Assembly: GCF_011393025.1 (NCBI RefSeq)
Contig: NZ_JAAOEO010000021.1
Span: 16,145-80,144, forward strand
Length of the DNA stretch: 64,000 bases
Direction: 5' to 3'
Source of the DNA: Neobacillus terrae
Lineage (GTDB): Bacteria > Bacillota > Bacilli > Bacillales > Cytobacillaceae
Below, piece after piece: positions 34,766 to 42,930 of this stretch; within the stretch, counting starts at the first letter, position 1; every line of letters starts with the position of its first letter. The notes under the pieces are model-generated. The model saw only the letters and a list, made by a program, of their open reading frames with translations. It was not told where the DNA came from and made no database searches. A program made the position numbers and the translations under genes.

Positions 34766-35248
34766 TCACTTCAAATTTTTTTCAATATATTGCAGGCATT
34801 CACCCACAACCTGATCTTTCATAATAAAACTATATTCTGATTGAAACCGAAGTTCCTCTAAATTTCCTTTTATAATCTGGGGGCCATCCGTTTCCATATA
34901 ACCAGGTTTTTGTTCAATCTTTTCGACTTTCGCCCAATAAACAGCTTTTACGAATGATTCAGCATGGTTCATAACCATGTATTCAGCGATTTTCACCAAA
35001 CTGGATAGAGAAGCTCCTGTTTCTTCGTAAACTTCCCTGTGCGCTGCACCTTCTAGTGTTTCACCTGGCTCAACTTTTCCGCCTGGAAACTCCAGACCCC
35101 TTTCCTTATGCCTGGTCAGCAGCCAGCCATTGTTAATTTGGGGTATTACTAAAACATGCTTTGTATCCTTGTTAAATAATCCTTCTTCGAAGGTAAAAAA
35201 AACTTTATTATTGAAGTAGTCATAGAATTCCTTGATCATAATCCTCAT
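34766..35248 (-). CDS. ytkD: Nudix hydrolase YtkD (nucleoside triphosphatase)
   Basis: A 160-aa Nudix protein with a complete Nudix box: GGKVEPGETLEGAAHREVYEETGA at about residues 55-78, all acidic metal ligands present. In B. subtilis YtkD cleans oxidised nucleotides (8-oxo-dGTP) and protects spores and cells from oxidative mutation; that activity is inferred here. The start is likely ATG 35248 or a second ATG three codons in; neither has a textbook ribosome site. Monocistronic; it faces the ytlACD operon. Confidence 0.88.
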   Translation of the reverse strand: MRIMIKEFYDYFNNKVFFTFEEGLFNKDTKHVLVIPQINNGWLLTRHKERGLEFPGGKVEPGETLEGAAHREVYEETGASLSSLVKIAEYMVMNHAESFVKAVYWAKVEKIEQKPGYMETDGPQIIKGNLEELRFQSEYSFIMKDQVVGECLQYIEKNLK

Positions 35249-35320
35249 TTCCCATTCATTTATTTAATGTTAATTATAAATGAATGTATTACATTGGTCT
35301 AAAGAGTTGACATCTGCCAT

Positions 35321-35676
35321 ATGAAGAAAGGCTAAATTTGTCACGTCCTGGAGCAATGCCTTTCTGACCTGCTTACCCGAAAAACCTGAAGCTTTTCCTT
35401 TGTGCGATGCAAAAGCTGCTGAAGTTTTCCTTGTCCTGCAGACCTGCTTTGACTGAGATAAAGGATAAACGGAAATCTAAGGGATTTCGTTGTTGAGTTA
35501 TCGCAGGGAGATACGGGATGGATACAAGATGCACCAATATCACTTAAAGGTAATACTTGATGCAAGATACCAACCAATCATCCCAGAGTTAAAAACTCGT
35601 CGCTAGGCGCTGGAGCTAGATTACATTAACCTAGTCCGAGGTTATTCACAAGGTATAAATCTATAATTACCTAAAC
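35321..35676 (+). repeat. Interspersed modular repeat, copy 3
   Basis: Begins ATGAAGAAAGGCTAAAT as in copies 1 and 2, holds a diverged core (35376-35438, ending GTTTTCCTTGTCCTG), continues with the block shared with the 24593 copy (TTGAGTTATCGCAGGGAGA, CTTGATGCAAGATA), and ends GGCGCTGGAGCTAGATTACA then ATCTATAATTACC. It lacks the GCGCAAGCGCC left end. Confidence 0.85.
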
Positions 35677-35680
35677 GACA

Positions 35681-35712
35681 AAAAACCCTTATCCGGACAG
35701 GATAAGGATTTT
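35681..35712 (-). terminator. Terminator of the gene at 35716
   Basis: CCTTATCC (35687-35694) pairs with GGATAAGG (35700-35707); on the minus strand GTTTTTTGTC follows. Confidence 0.85.
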
Positions 35713-35715
35713 CCC

Positions 35716-36039
35716 TTAAAGTGTTGGAGGAAGAATGTTAATCGACTTTATATGTGTTTTTGCTTCTTCATCTCCCAAATCATAAAGCATCTGAAATATT
35801 TTTTGTGAGGTACGGTCATAAGCATCATTTTCTCGGTCATAATGATATTGTACAACCGGAACATGTGACCGAAAAAAGTTTTGCCAGTCAGTAGAATAGT
35901 TTTGATCAAAATATTCCCGAAGCTGGATAATTTCTTCGTCGGTGGCATTGATTTTATAATTCCACGTTGAACTTGTTTCACTCCGGGAGATCTCTCCTGT
36001 GCCTACATCAATGTAATAGGTCTTTTTTTGCTGATCCAT
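35716..36039 (-). CDS. Conserved hypothetical protein (107 aa)
   Basis: A 107-aa soluble protein that I cannot assign: MDQQKKTYYIDVGTGEISRSETSSTWNYKINATDEEIIQLREYFDQNY.. There is an N-terminal strand-turn-strand segment, two amphipathic helices (residues 33-50 and 80-98), and no cysteine, signal or metal motif. AAAGGGGGAAAG precedes the ATG and a terminator follows, so it is a monocistronic, real gene. It is located between ytkD and dps, where stress genes cluster, but this says little about function. Confidence 0.75.
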   Translation of the reverse strand: MDQQKKTYYIDVGTGEISRSETSSTWNYKINATDEEIIQLREYFDQNYSTDWQNFFRSHVPVVQYHYDRENDAYDRTSQKIFQMLYDLGDEEAKTHIKSINILPPTL

Positions 36040-36235
36040 GACTTTCCCCCTTTAACTTGTTATTTATCGTTTCCCACAATGTTTAAAAATTTATTCTTTT
36101 TGTTTTCATTTAATGGAACTTAACAACAGTGTCATTACATAAAATGAATAAACAAAAATCTTCCAAAAGGAATAAAATTCTATGGAAGGGGTATTGAATA
36201 ATTAAGAGTAGAATTGTATTAAGGAGGTGAAACTG

Positions 36236-36493
36236 ATGAAATTAGTTGATGAACTATACGAGATGTATCGCAATAAATTGACCGGAGATGAAGAGGATAT
36301 TGATATGCTGGCATTTGCTTTTTTGGAGGAAATGTCCCACGAAGACCTGATTGGTTTAATTCAGGAGATGGATAAGCAGGAATTATATGATCTAATGGGG
36401 ATATATTTAATCGAGAGCCTAAAAGGGAAATTTGCTCAGGAAGATTTCCGTCAGCACCGCACCCCAACCTATTATCCAAGAAATATACATTGA
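36236..36493 (+). CDS. Small conserved acidic helical protein (85 aa)
   Basis: A strongly acidic, all-helical protein: MKLVDELYEMYRNKLTGDEEDIDMLAFAFLEEMSHEDLIGLIQEMDKQELYDLMGIYLIE.., with a conserved-looking YYPRNIH tail. No signal peptide, no Cys. I think it belongs to the small Bacillus family DUF6154, but am not sure. I begin at the ATG at 36236 with AAGGAGG 8 nt upstream; an in-frame GTG (36227) lies inside that site. A strong terminator follows. Function unknown. Confidence 0.75.
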   Translation: MKLVDELYEMYRNKLTGDEEDIDMLAFAFLEEMSHEDLIGLIQEMDKQELYDLMGIYLIESLKGKFAQEDFRQHRTPTYYPRNIH

Positions 36494-36512
36494 CCATACA
36501 TACCAGTGAACC

Positions 36513-36547
36513 AAAGAAGCTGTGGCTCAACAGCTTCTTTTTTTATT
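36513..36547 (+). terminator. Terminator of the gene at 36236
   Basis: AAAGAAGCTGT (36513-36523) pairs perfectly with ACAGCTTCTTT (36530-36540), followed by TTTTATTTTT. Confidence 0.92.
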
Positions 36548-36644
36548 TTTTAATCATATTTGCTGAAAGCCGTTCCCTTTCCGCGGGGTCTTGCACATTC
36601 CGGTACTATTAGCATTGTGACAAATCAATATTAGGTCTTCTTTT

Positions 36645-36681
36645 AAAAAAGGAACCTATGCCGCGGCATAGGTTCCTTTTT
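36645..36681. terminator. Perfect palindromic terminator of dps
   Basis: AAAAAGGAACCTATGCC faces GGCATAGGTTCCTTTTT with only GC between the arms, giving a 17-bp stem. A T-run follows on each strand. It lies 19 nt after the dps stop. Confidence 0.9.
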
Positions 36682-36699
36682 GTATAAGTAACGCTTTTT

Positions 36700-37140
36700 T
36701 TATCCTAAAAATGCTTTAAGCATCCAAACATGCTTTCCAAGGCTTTCATTAATTCCTGTTAGCATGTCAGCTGTTACAGGGTCTCCTTCATCTTCTGCTT
36801 GGGAGATGGTTTCTTTAATTTCCCCTACTATTTGGGAAAAGTCGTTAACAACCGCCTGTACCATTTCCTGCTCACTCTGTTCTGTACCATCAGCTTCTTT
36901 AATGGTAGCAGTTTCAAGACACTCTTTTAATGTAGACACTGGCTTTTCACCTTTAATCAATAATCTTTCAGCAATTTCATCCAGGTGAAGAGTCACTTCA
37001 TCATACAGCTCTTCAAATTTTTTATGAAGTTCAAAAAAATGATGGCCTTTTACAAACCAGTGATAATGATGAAGTTTTTCATACATTACAGTAAAGTTGG
37101 CAACTTGAACATTTACGGAATCAACTAATTTATTTGGCAT
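36700..37140 (-). CDS. dps: Dps ferritin-like DNA protection protein
   Basis: A 146-aa Dps family protein: a dodecameric iron-storage ferroxidase that protects DNA during starvation and oxidative stress. The intersubunit ferroxidase residues are visible: HWFVKGHHFFELHKKFEELYDEVTLHLDEIAERLL at about residues 24-60 (His, His, Asp, Glu spaced as in Dps). I start at the ATG (37140) with GGAGGGATG 3-8 nt upstream; longer starts to 37191 ignore it. Matches B. subtilis dps (ytkB) in position. I could not identify a SigB promoter with confidence. Confidence 0.92.
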   Translation of the reverse strand: MPNKLVDSVNVQVANFTVMYEKLHHYHWFVKGHHFFELHKKFEELYDEVTLHLDEIAERLLIKGEKPVSTLKECLETATIKEADGTEQSEQEMVQAVVNDFSQIVGEIKETISQAEDEGDPVTADMLTGINESLGKHVWMLKAFLG

Positions 37141-37238
37141 ATACATCCCTCCGAATAATATTTTACCCATCCCTAAAAAATTAAAACTCACATTTATTCA
37201 GGGCCATGTTAGAATGGATACGGAAAGGGGGAAAAATT

Positions 37239-37406
37239 ATGATAACAATTATGGTAGTCGGGATTATTATTGTCATTGTCGTACTCCTGCTAAGTGTTCT
37301 TACCACTTCGAAGGCCTATACTTTTAAACATACAGTGGATCCCCTCGAAGGCAATCCACACTTAGACACCGAAAAAGAAGAGAAAAAGTCTGAAGCAGAT
37401 AAATAA
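37239..37406 (+). CDS. ytzI: YtzI family small membrane protein
   Basis: A 55-aa protein with one transmembrane helix (ITIMVVGIIIVIVVLLLSVL, residues 2-21), then SKAYTFKHTVDPLEGNPH, which is the conserved YtzI signature as I recall, and a charged tail. AAAGGGGGAAAAA precedes the ATG at 37239. Located between dps and luxS, as in B. subtilis. Function unknown. A shared terminator separates it from luxS. Confidence 0.82.
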   Translation: MITIMVVGIIIVIVVLLLSVLTTSKAYTFKHTVDPLEGNPHLDTEKEEKKSEADK

Positions 37407-37440
37407 AAAGATTCCCATTCACTTGGATAGGAATCTTTTT
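37405..37440. terminator. Bidirectional terminator between ytzI and luxS
   Basis: AAAAAGATTCC pairs with GGAATCTTTTT around a 14-nt loop; T-runs on both strands. Confidence 0.8.
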
Positions 37441-37479
37441 ATTATTGTGTTTAGATCCAGCGAAGACGCTTAGACTTTC

Positions 37480-37953
37480 TTATGCAAATACCTGTTTCAG
37501 TTCTTCTTTGTTATGTTCCAGCCAGAAACGCATTAAGCGCTTAGCACCTTCTAAGTCATGAAGCTTAGCCTGGCCGCACTGTTTTTCATTTGCCGCAGGA
37601 ATTTCTGTGATTTCCACAGCCGCTTTCATAGTGTCTTCAAGAAGGTCAATAATTTCCTCGACAGTCGGCTCGCCGCTTACAACCAGATAATACCCTGTCT
37701 GGCAGCCCATTGGAGAAATATCAATGATATCAAAATGATCATATTTCTCAGAATGCTCCCGAATATTAAAAGCAAGCAAATGCTCAAGTGTATGGATGCT
37801 GTCAGGCTTCATGGCCTGTTTGTTAGGCTGGCAAAAACGAATATCAAATTTATTAACAACACCGTCACTGCCGACTTTGTGAACACCACAATGGCGAACA
37901 TACGGAGCCTTAACGGCATTATGATCCAAATCAAAGCTTTCTACTGAAGGCAT
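37480..37953 (-). CDS. luxS: S-ribosylhomocysteine lyase (AI-2 synthase)
   Basis: Splits S-ribosylhomocysteine into homocysteine and DPD, the AI-2 precursor, closing the activated methyl cycle. 157 aa, the same as B. subtilis LuxS. The iron ligands are visible in HTLEHLLA (HxxEH) near residue 54 and the cysteine of KQCGQAKLHD near residue 126; the catalytic Cys is in MGCQTGYYL near residue 84. I start at MPSVESF with AAGGAG 8 nt upstream. Monocistronic. Confidence 0.97.
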   Translation of the reverse strand: MPSVESFDLDHNAVKAPYVRHCGVHKVGSDGVVNKFDIRFCQPNKQAMKPDSIHTLEHLLAFNIREHSEKYDHFDIIDISPMGCQTGYYLVVSGEPTVEEIIDLLEDTMKAAVEITEIPAANEKQCGQAKLHDLEGAKRLMRFWLEHNKEELKQVFA

Positions 37954-38108
37954 GCGTATCACTCCTTTATAAATCTTTCTTTATTATACCGCTTACGCTG
38001 GTCTTTTTCATCCAAAAAATCTGAATTGAATAACTTAGACTCTAAAGTCTGTTTGTGGTATGTTGGACTCAAATAAACCTTCTCAGCTTTTAAAAGGAGT
38101 TTTTATAG

Positions 38109-38342
38109 ATGTTAAAGAAAGCTTTTATTGGATTAATACGTTTTTACCAGGTTGCCATTTCACCTTTAAAGCCCCCTTCCTGCCGATTCTATCCTACATG
38201 CTCACAGTATGGTCTTGAATCGGTTAAAAGGTTCGGGGCAATTAAAGGCGGCTGGCTGACATTGCTGCGCATTTTAAAATGCCATCCTTTTCATCCTGGC
38301 GGTATAGATCAAGTACCGGAAAAGTGGCCAGGAAGAAAATAA
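38109..38342 (+). CDS. yidD: Membrane protein insertion efficiency factor YidD
   Basis: A 77-aa amphipathic, membrane-associated protein that aids YidC-type insertion. The signature is complete: KPPSCRFYPTCSQYGLESVKRFGAIKGGWLTLLRILKCHPFHPGGIDQVP, with all three conserved cysteines. AAAGGAG before the ATG. B. subtilis calls it ytjA. Here it stands away from the rnpA-yidC operon, next to ytiB, as in B. subtilis. Confidence 0.95.
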   Translation: MLKKAFIGLIRFYQVAISPLKPPSCRFYPTCSQYGLESVKRFGAIKGGWLTLLRILKCHPFHPGGIDQVPEKWPGRK

Positions 38343-38350
38343 GTCTTTGC

Positions 38351-38923
38351 TTATTTGTTGTAGCCGTCTACAACAAGATCAAGCTTACCTGTAGAAGGGT
38401 CAATGACCAGGCCATGAACTACTACATCATTCGGCATCAGTGGGTGATTTTTAATAATATCCACACTGTGTTTTACGCTATTTTCCACTTTATCAAACCC
38501 CTGCAGCCATTGATAAACATCTATCCCGGAATACGATAATGTTTGCAGTGTTTCTTCGCTAACTCCCCTTTGGAGCATTTTGTCAACCATAGGCTCCGCT
38601 TTAAGTCCGCTCATTCCACAGTCACGATGGCCAATTACCATCACTTCATCAGCCTGAAGCTCATAAACAGCGACAAGGATACTCCGCATAATACTCCCAA
38701 AAGGATGGGTAACCAGCGCACCCGCGTTTTTAATGGTTTTAACATCGCCATTGCTAAAATTCATTGCTTTTGGCAACAATTCTAGCAGACGGGTATCCAT
38801 ACAGGTCAACATGACCATTTTCTTTTTTGGAAATTTTGTTGTTTGATACTTTTCGTATTCCTTTTTTCCGACGAATTCTTGGTTATAGTCGAGAATTTCA
38901 TTCAATAATTTTTTCTCAGTCAT
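38351..38923 (-). CDS. ytiB: Beta-class carbonic anhydrase (YtiB)
   Basis: A 190-aa zinc enzyme for CO2/bicarbonate interconversion. The Zn ligands are in CMDTRL (Cys, with the Asp-Arg dyad) near residue 40 and GHRDCGMSG (His and Cys) near residue 98. This is the short type III/beta class. AAAGGAATG before the ATG. It converges on yidD with 8 nt between stops; in B. subtilis ytiB occupies the same place. Confidence 0.92.
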   Translation of the reverse strand: MTEKKLLNEILDYNQEFVGKKEYEKYQTTKFPKKKMVMLTCMDTRLLELLPKAMNFSNGDVKTIKNAGALVTHPFGSIMRSILVAVYELQADEVMVIGHRDCGMSGLKAEPMVDKMLQRGVSEETLQTLSYSGIDVYQWLQGFDKVENSVKHSVDIIKNHPLMPNDVVVHGLVIDPSTGKLDLVVDGYNK

Positions 38924-39025
38924 CTTATCTCATTCCTTTCTATGTTTTAGGATATAAAACTTTAGCTAGGTAATACAAATTTTTTACTTGCTTCAGGGTT
39001 ATTTTTTTTGTAAGATACATAAAGT

Positions 39026-39046
39026 AAATCGTAATCATTCCTACTT
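39026..39046 (+). promoter_or_regulatory. Zur-like operator upstream of the zinc-binding lipoprotein
   Basis: AAATCGTAATCATTCCTACTT. The left half AAATCGTAAT is identical to the B. subtilis Zur consensus half-site (recalled) and the right half agrees at 7 of 10 positions after a single central base. It lies 36 nt before the ATG, consistent with zinc repression. Confidence 0.6.
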
Positions 39047-39081
39047 GCTTTTTAAAAACCCTTATTATTAAGGAGACTAAT

Positions 39082-40011
39082 ATGAAAAATTTATCTTTCA
39101 CTTTTTCCCTCGTCCTTGCCTTTGGACTTATCTTATCAGGATGTTCAGGGAGTAACAGTTCTTCAGAAAAAAAGAAAAATGTCTTATCCATTTACACCAC
39201 CGTTTTCCCCCTTCAATACTTTTCAGAAAGAATTGGCGGAAAATATGTCAAGGTTAGCACTATTTATCCTCCAGGTGCTGATGAGCATACCTTTGAACCT
39301 TCCCAGAAGGATATGATGAATTTGGCGGACTCAGACTTATTCGAATATATAGGGCTGGGACTTGAGGGCTTTGTCGGAAAAGCAAAGGAAACCTTAAAAA
39401 ATGAAAATGTTACAATGCTTGCCGCTGCAAAGAACTTAAAACTGCCAAAGAACCCGGAAAATACGGATGATGGGGATGGGCATAGTGATGTTAACCCGCA
39501 TGTTTGGCTGGATCCTATTTACTCGAAGGAAATGGCAGCTGTTATAAGGGACGCAATGATAAAAAAGATGCCTGGTCAAAAAGAATATTTTAACCAAAAC
39601 TATAATAAGCTTGCTGGTGAATTAGACCAGCTGAACAAGGACTTTAAACAAACAGCAGACAATGCTGTGCATAAAGAATTTATCGTTACCCACGCTGCTT
39701 TTGGCTACTGGGAAACCAGGTATGGAATTAAGCAAATCAGTATAGCCGGACTCTCAACAGCAAATGAACCATCTCAGAAAAAACTTGAAGGAATTGTTTC
39801 AGCAGTTGAAAAAGAACACCTGAAATATATACTGTTTGAACAAAATGTTAATTCCAAGCTTGGTGAAATTGTTGGAAATGAAACTGGAGTTAAAGCACTG
39901 CCTATTCATAATCTAGCAATTCTAACTAATAAAAACATTAAAGATAAAGAAACATATTTTACACTCATGAAAAAAAATCTGGAAACATTAAAAATAGCAC
40001 TTAACAATTAA
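39082..40011 (+). CDS. Zinc-type metal ABC substrate-binding lipoprotein (ZnuA/AdcA-like)
   Basis: A 309-aa cluster A-I metal receptor: signal peptide and lipobox LSGC (Cys near residue 21), DEHTFEPSQ (first metal His) near 73, NPHVWLDP (second His) near 139, VTHAAFGYW (third His) near 200, and FEQNVNSK (fourth site) near 262. A short acidic loop with only one or two His (DDGDGHSD) replaces the long His-rich loop of many ZnuA proteins. No ABC ATPase or permease gene lies nearby, so it is an orphan that must use a distant transporter. A Zur-like box suggests zinc control. Confidence 0.9.
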   Translation: MKNLSFTFSLVLAFGLILSGCSGSNSSSEKKKNVLSIYTTVFPLQYFSERIGGKYVKVSTIYPPGADEHTFEPSQKDMMNLADSDLFEYIGLGLEGFVGKAKETLKNENVTMLAAAKNLKLPKNPENTDDGDGHSDVNPHVWLDPIYSKEMAAVIRDAMIKKMPGQKEYFNQNYNKLAGELDQLNKDFKQTADNAVHKEFIVTHAAFGYWETRYGIKQISIAGLSTANEPSQKKLEGIVSAVEKEHLKYILFEQNVNSKLGEIVGNETGVKALPIHNLAILTNKNIKDKETYFTLMKKNLETLKIALNN

Positions 40012-40036
40012 GGCTCCCTTTTCTGGGGGCTTTTAT
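40009..40036 (+). terminator. Terminator after the zinc-binding lipoprotein
   Basis: AAGGCTCCC and GGGGGCTTT pair with two G-U pairs around a 6-nt loop, followed by TTATTTTT. Confidence 0.6.
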
Positions 40037-40050
40037 TTTTGTTCGGATGT

Positions 40051-40068
40051 GTGGGAAATATTACATAA
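40051..40068 (+). promoter_or_regulatory. Possible Rex-like site upstream of cydA
   Basis: GTGGGAAATATTACATAA agrees at 13 of 18 positions with the Rex consensus TTGTGAAATATTTCACAA (recalled), 60 nt before cydA. Rex represses cyd genes in B. subtilis; here the match is imperfect. Confidence 0.35.
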
Positions 40069-40128
40069 TACTATTCCCTTTTGTTCACACTATTGGTAAA
40101 GAGTACATTTTAAGAAAGGAACATGTAA

Positions 40129-41490
40129 ATGAGTGATTTATTATTGGCAAGATCGTTATTTGGTACAACAATGGCATTTCATATTATTTTTGCGACAATT
40201 GGTGTTGGACTGCCTTTGATGATTTTAACAGCTGAATTACTGTACCAAAAAACGAAGGACCAGGAATATGCCGTAATGGCCAAACGCTGGACAAAGGTAT
40301 TTGCTGTTCAACTGGGAGTTGGAATACCAACCGGAACCATTGCGGGTATGCAATTGTCTTTATTATGGCCTGGATTTATGGCTGTCATTGGAAAAGTAAT
40401 GGCGCTGCCATTCCAGATCGAGATATACGCTTTTTTTATCGAAGCACTATTCATGTCCATCTATGTCTATGCTGCTGAACGCATTCGCCCCTGGATGCGA
40501 ATTGTCAGCCTTATATCAGTTGCCATAGGCGCATTGGCATCGGCTGTTTTAATTACAAATGTCCATGCTTTCCAGGGAACACCCGATGGCTTTCGAATTG
40601 TAAATGGCAGAATCGTTGATGTCCATCCATGGAAAGCATTTTTCAATCCGAGCTTTTTAGTTACCTCAGGGCATGTTGCACTCTCTGCTTATATCGTTGG
40701 AGCCTTTGTCATCGCTTCTGTTTCAGCCTTCAAAATGCTGAAAAACGATTTTGGTTCAAGGGTCTATAAATTTCATCAAAAAGCCCTCATGGTTAGTTTA
40801 GTCATTGGAGGAGTATTTTCACTTCTTACTGCATTAAATGGCCACGAATCTGCGCAATATTTACATCGTTACCAGCCAGAAAAGCTCGCAGCAGCAGAAG
40901 GGTTATTTGAAACACAGACTCATGCCCCACTGACTATTGGGGGTCTGACTGATAAAAAAACTCAGTCCGTTAAATGGGGCGTGGAAGTACCCTGGGCATT
41001 AAGCTTTTTAGCCGGTAACAGTTTTGATACAAAGGTAAAAGGCTTAAATGATTTTCCGGAAAGTGATTGGCCTCCCCTATTTGCGCACACACTATTTAAT
41101 GCAATGGTCGGAGTTGGTTCCCTGCTAATTGTAATAGCTTTTGGAGGATTGCTTTGGAGAAAAGTCTTAAAAAAGGACCGATTCCCCAAATGGCTGATTT
41201 GGGTTTATGTAGCTTCAGGGCCTTTGGCGGTTATGGGCATTGAGTTTGGCTGGATTTTTGCTTGCACAGGAAGACAGCCATGGACGATCTACCACATGCT
41301 GACAACTGCCCAATCTGTTACAACTTCCACTAATATTGGCATGTTGTTTGTTTTATTCGTTCTTGTTTATGCCATATTGGCCTTTTCCGTTATCTTTGTT
41401 CTGTTTCATTACTTCAAGAAAAACACAGTTGCTGATGACCTTAACAGGGCAGAGCAAAAAGGAGTTCCCTTATTTGGGTCAAATTCCTAA
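40129..41490 (+). CDS. cydA: Cytochrome bd quinol oxidase subunit I
   Basis: A 453-aa membrane protein, the haem-bearing subunit of the bd-type terminal oxidase, which oxidises menaquinol and reduces oxygen. Visible are the N-terminal haem ligand region (TTMAFHIIFATIGVGLPL), GRQPWTIYHML near residue 384, the second His/Glu region, and a short Q-loop, as in the cyanide-insensitive branch and B. subtilis YthA. AAGAAAGGA precedes the ATG. It is followed by cydB after 12 nt. Confidence 0.93.
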   Translation: MSDLLLARSLFGTTMAFHIIFATIGVGLPLMILTAELLYQKTKDQEYAVMAKRWTKVFAVQLGVGIPTGTIAGMQLSLLWPGFMAVIGKVMALPFQIEIYAFFIEALFMSIYVYAAERIRPWMRIVSLISVAIGALASAVLITNVHAFQGTPDGFRIVNGRIVDVHPWKAFFNPSFLVTSGHVALSAYIVGAFVIASVSAFKMLKNDFGSRVYKFHQKALMVSLVIGGVFSLLTALNGHESAQYLHRYQPEKLAAAEGLFETQTHAPLTIGGLTDKKTQSVKWGVEVPWALSFLAGNSFDTKVKGLNDFPESDWPPLFAHTLFNAMVGVGSLLIVIAFGGLLWRKVLKKDRFPKWLIWVYVASGPLAVMGIEFGWIFACTGRQPWTIYHMLTTAQSVTTSTNIGMLFVLFVLVYAILAFSVIFVLFHYFKKNTVADDLNRAEQKGVPLFGSNS

Positions 41491-41502
41491 GGAGGAGTCG
41501 CA

Positions 41503-42546
41503 ATGTCTGACGTATATTTGGCCGTCACCATTCTATGGGGTTTCGTATTCATCTACGCGGTAATGGCTACAATGGATTTTGGGGCGGGATTCTGGTCCAT
41601 GATTTACATTAATCATTCCAAAACAAAGGCAACCACTGTTGCAAACAGGTATTTATCCCCTACCTGGGAGGTTACAAATACCTTTGTTGTCGCACTTGTT
41701 GTAGCTGTTTACAGCATGTTTCCTAAAGGGGCTTATACGCTCGGTACTGTTCTTTTAATACCCGGAAGTCTCATTCTGATTCTTTTAGCAATTCGAAGTG
41801 CCTTTTTGGTTTTTTCTCATTTTGTTTCGGAATATGAAAAAATTCTCATTTATATTTCTGGGATAACCGGCATTCTTATTCCCGGATTATTGATTAGTGT
41901 TTTGCCTATAACACACGGAAATTTTGTTTATGTCACAGGCGGAAAAGAAATACTTGATTTAGCTGGACTTTTCTCAAGTCCAAATGAATATGCCTTTTTT
42001 GGCTTTGCCATCAGCAGTACTTTATTTCTATCTTCCTTACTCTTGGCCGATTATTCGAAGGCTTCAGAAGAATTGGATGCTTATAAGGTTTACAGGAGAG
42101 ACGCCATTATCCTTGGACCTATTTCCTTATTAATGGCGGTTTTCATCATGCTCACCCTGAAAACGGAGTCAGGCTGGCTTTACAATAAAATGATGGACAA
42201 TTTTCCGTTTCTGTTGCTATCCTTGCTTTTTTTCCTTATAGGGGGGCTTGGACTTTTCCTCCCATCCGGAAAAGTTAAAGGAAAGCCAAGGCTGTCTGTC
42301 ATTGCGGTAACTCTGCAATATTTGGCTGCAAGTTATGTGTATGGGAGAGCTCACTTGCCCTATATCGTTTATCCCTATGTCACCGTCCATTCCGCTTTTA
42401 CAGATCCAGCTTCCTTCCATGCTGTCTTTATCATGTATATCGCCGGCTTTGTTATTCTTTTTCCTGGGTTCATCTACTTCTGGAGCCTATTTATGAATGA
42501 TAAACGCTACTTGCGGAGAAGAAAGGCAAATCAATCTCCAGAATAG
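41503..42546 (+). CDS. cydB: Cytochrome bd quinol oxidase subunit II
   Basis: A 347-aa membrane protein of the CydB family with about eight hydrophobic segments; the N-terminus VTILWGFVFIYAVMATMDFGAGFW is diagnostic. It pairs with CydA in the same operon (12-nt gap, AAGGAGG). Matches the YthB-type subunit. No cydC/cydD genes follow, so assembly relies on genes elsewhere. No clear terminator directly behind; a hairpin occurs after the next gene. Confidence 0.93.
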   Translation: MSDVYLAVTILWGFVFIYAVMATMDFGAGFWSMIYINHSKTKATTVANRYLSPTWEVTNTFVVALVVAVYSMFPKGAYTLGTVLLIPGSLILILLAIRSAFLVFSHFVSEYEKILIYISGITGILIPGLLISVLPITHGNFVYVTGGKEILDLAGLFSSPNEYAFFGFAISSTLFLSSLLLADYSKASEELDAYKVYRRDAIILGPISLLMAVFIMLTLKTESGWLYNKMMDNFPFLLLSLLFFLIGGLGLFLPSGKVKGKPRLSVIAVTLQYLAASYVYGRAHLPYIVYPYVTVHSAFTDPASFHAVFIMYIAGFVILFPGFIYFWSLFMNDKRYLRRRKANQSPE

Positions 42547-42620
42547 ACTGTATCTGACAGGGATATTTCAAGCCAAAATTCCGGAAGCTATTATTGTATC
42601 CTTATAAAGGGGTGATACAA

Positions 42621-42776
42621 ATGGCCAAGGATGTATTGTGCGAGGTCAACAACTGTAACTACTGGGCACAGGGAAATAAATGCAGCGCAGACCAAATTTA
42701 TGTTGTCAGCCATACCGGAAGTACAGCTGATAACCAAAAGGAAACCGACTGCAAAACCTTCGAACCACAAATATAA
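42621..42776 (+). CDS. DUF1540 small cysteine-rich protein
   Basis: A 51-aa protein, MAKDVLCEVNNCNYWAQGNKCSADQIYVV..TDCKTFEPQI, with four cysteines at about residues 7, 12, 21 and 44, plus the W and Q..K pattern of the DUF1540 domain. The cysteines suggest metal binding or a redox role, but that is inferred. I use the ATG at 42621 with AAAGGGGTG 6 nt upstream. It lies 75 nt after cydB on the same strand; a terminator follows. Confidence 0.85.
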   Translation: MAKDVLCEVNNCNYWAQGNKCSADQIYVVSHTGSTADNQKETDCKTFEPQI

Positions 42777-42781
42777 AAAAT

Positions 42782-42828
42782 AAAATGCACACGTGAAATT
42801 CCAATTTTGGATCTCGTGTGCATTTTTT
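42782..42828 (+). terminator. Terminator after the DUF1540 gene
   Basis: AAAATGCACACG (42782-42793) pairs perfectly with CGTGTGCATTTT (42815-42826), then TT. The loop is 21 nt. Confidence 0.85.
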
Positions 42829-42930
42829 ACGTTGTCCTGTGGATTTCATTTACCGGAAATATCCAGGTCGTTAGAAAAAAGGACCTTTACCTGTAACTTG
42901 AAAGACATTAATTGTATCCCCCTTGAATGA

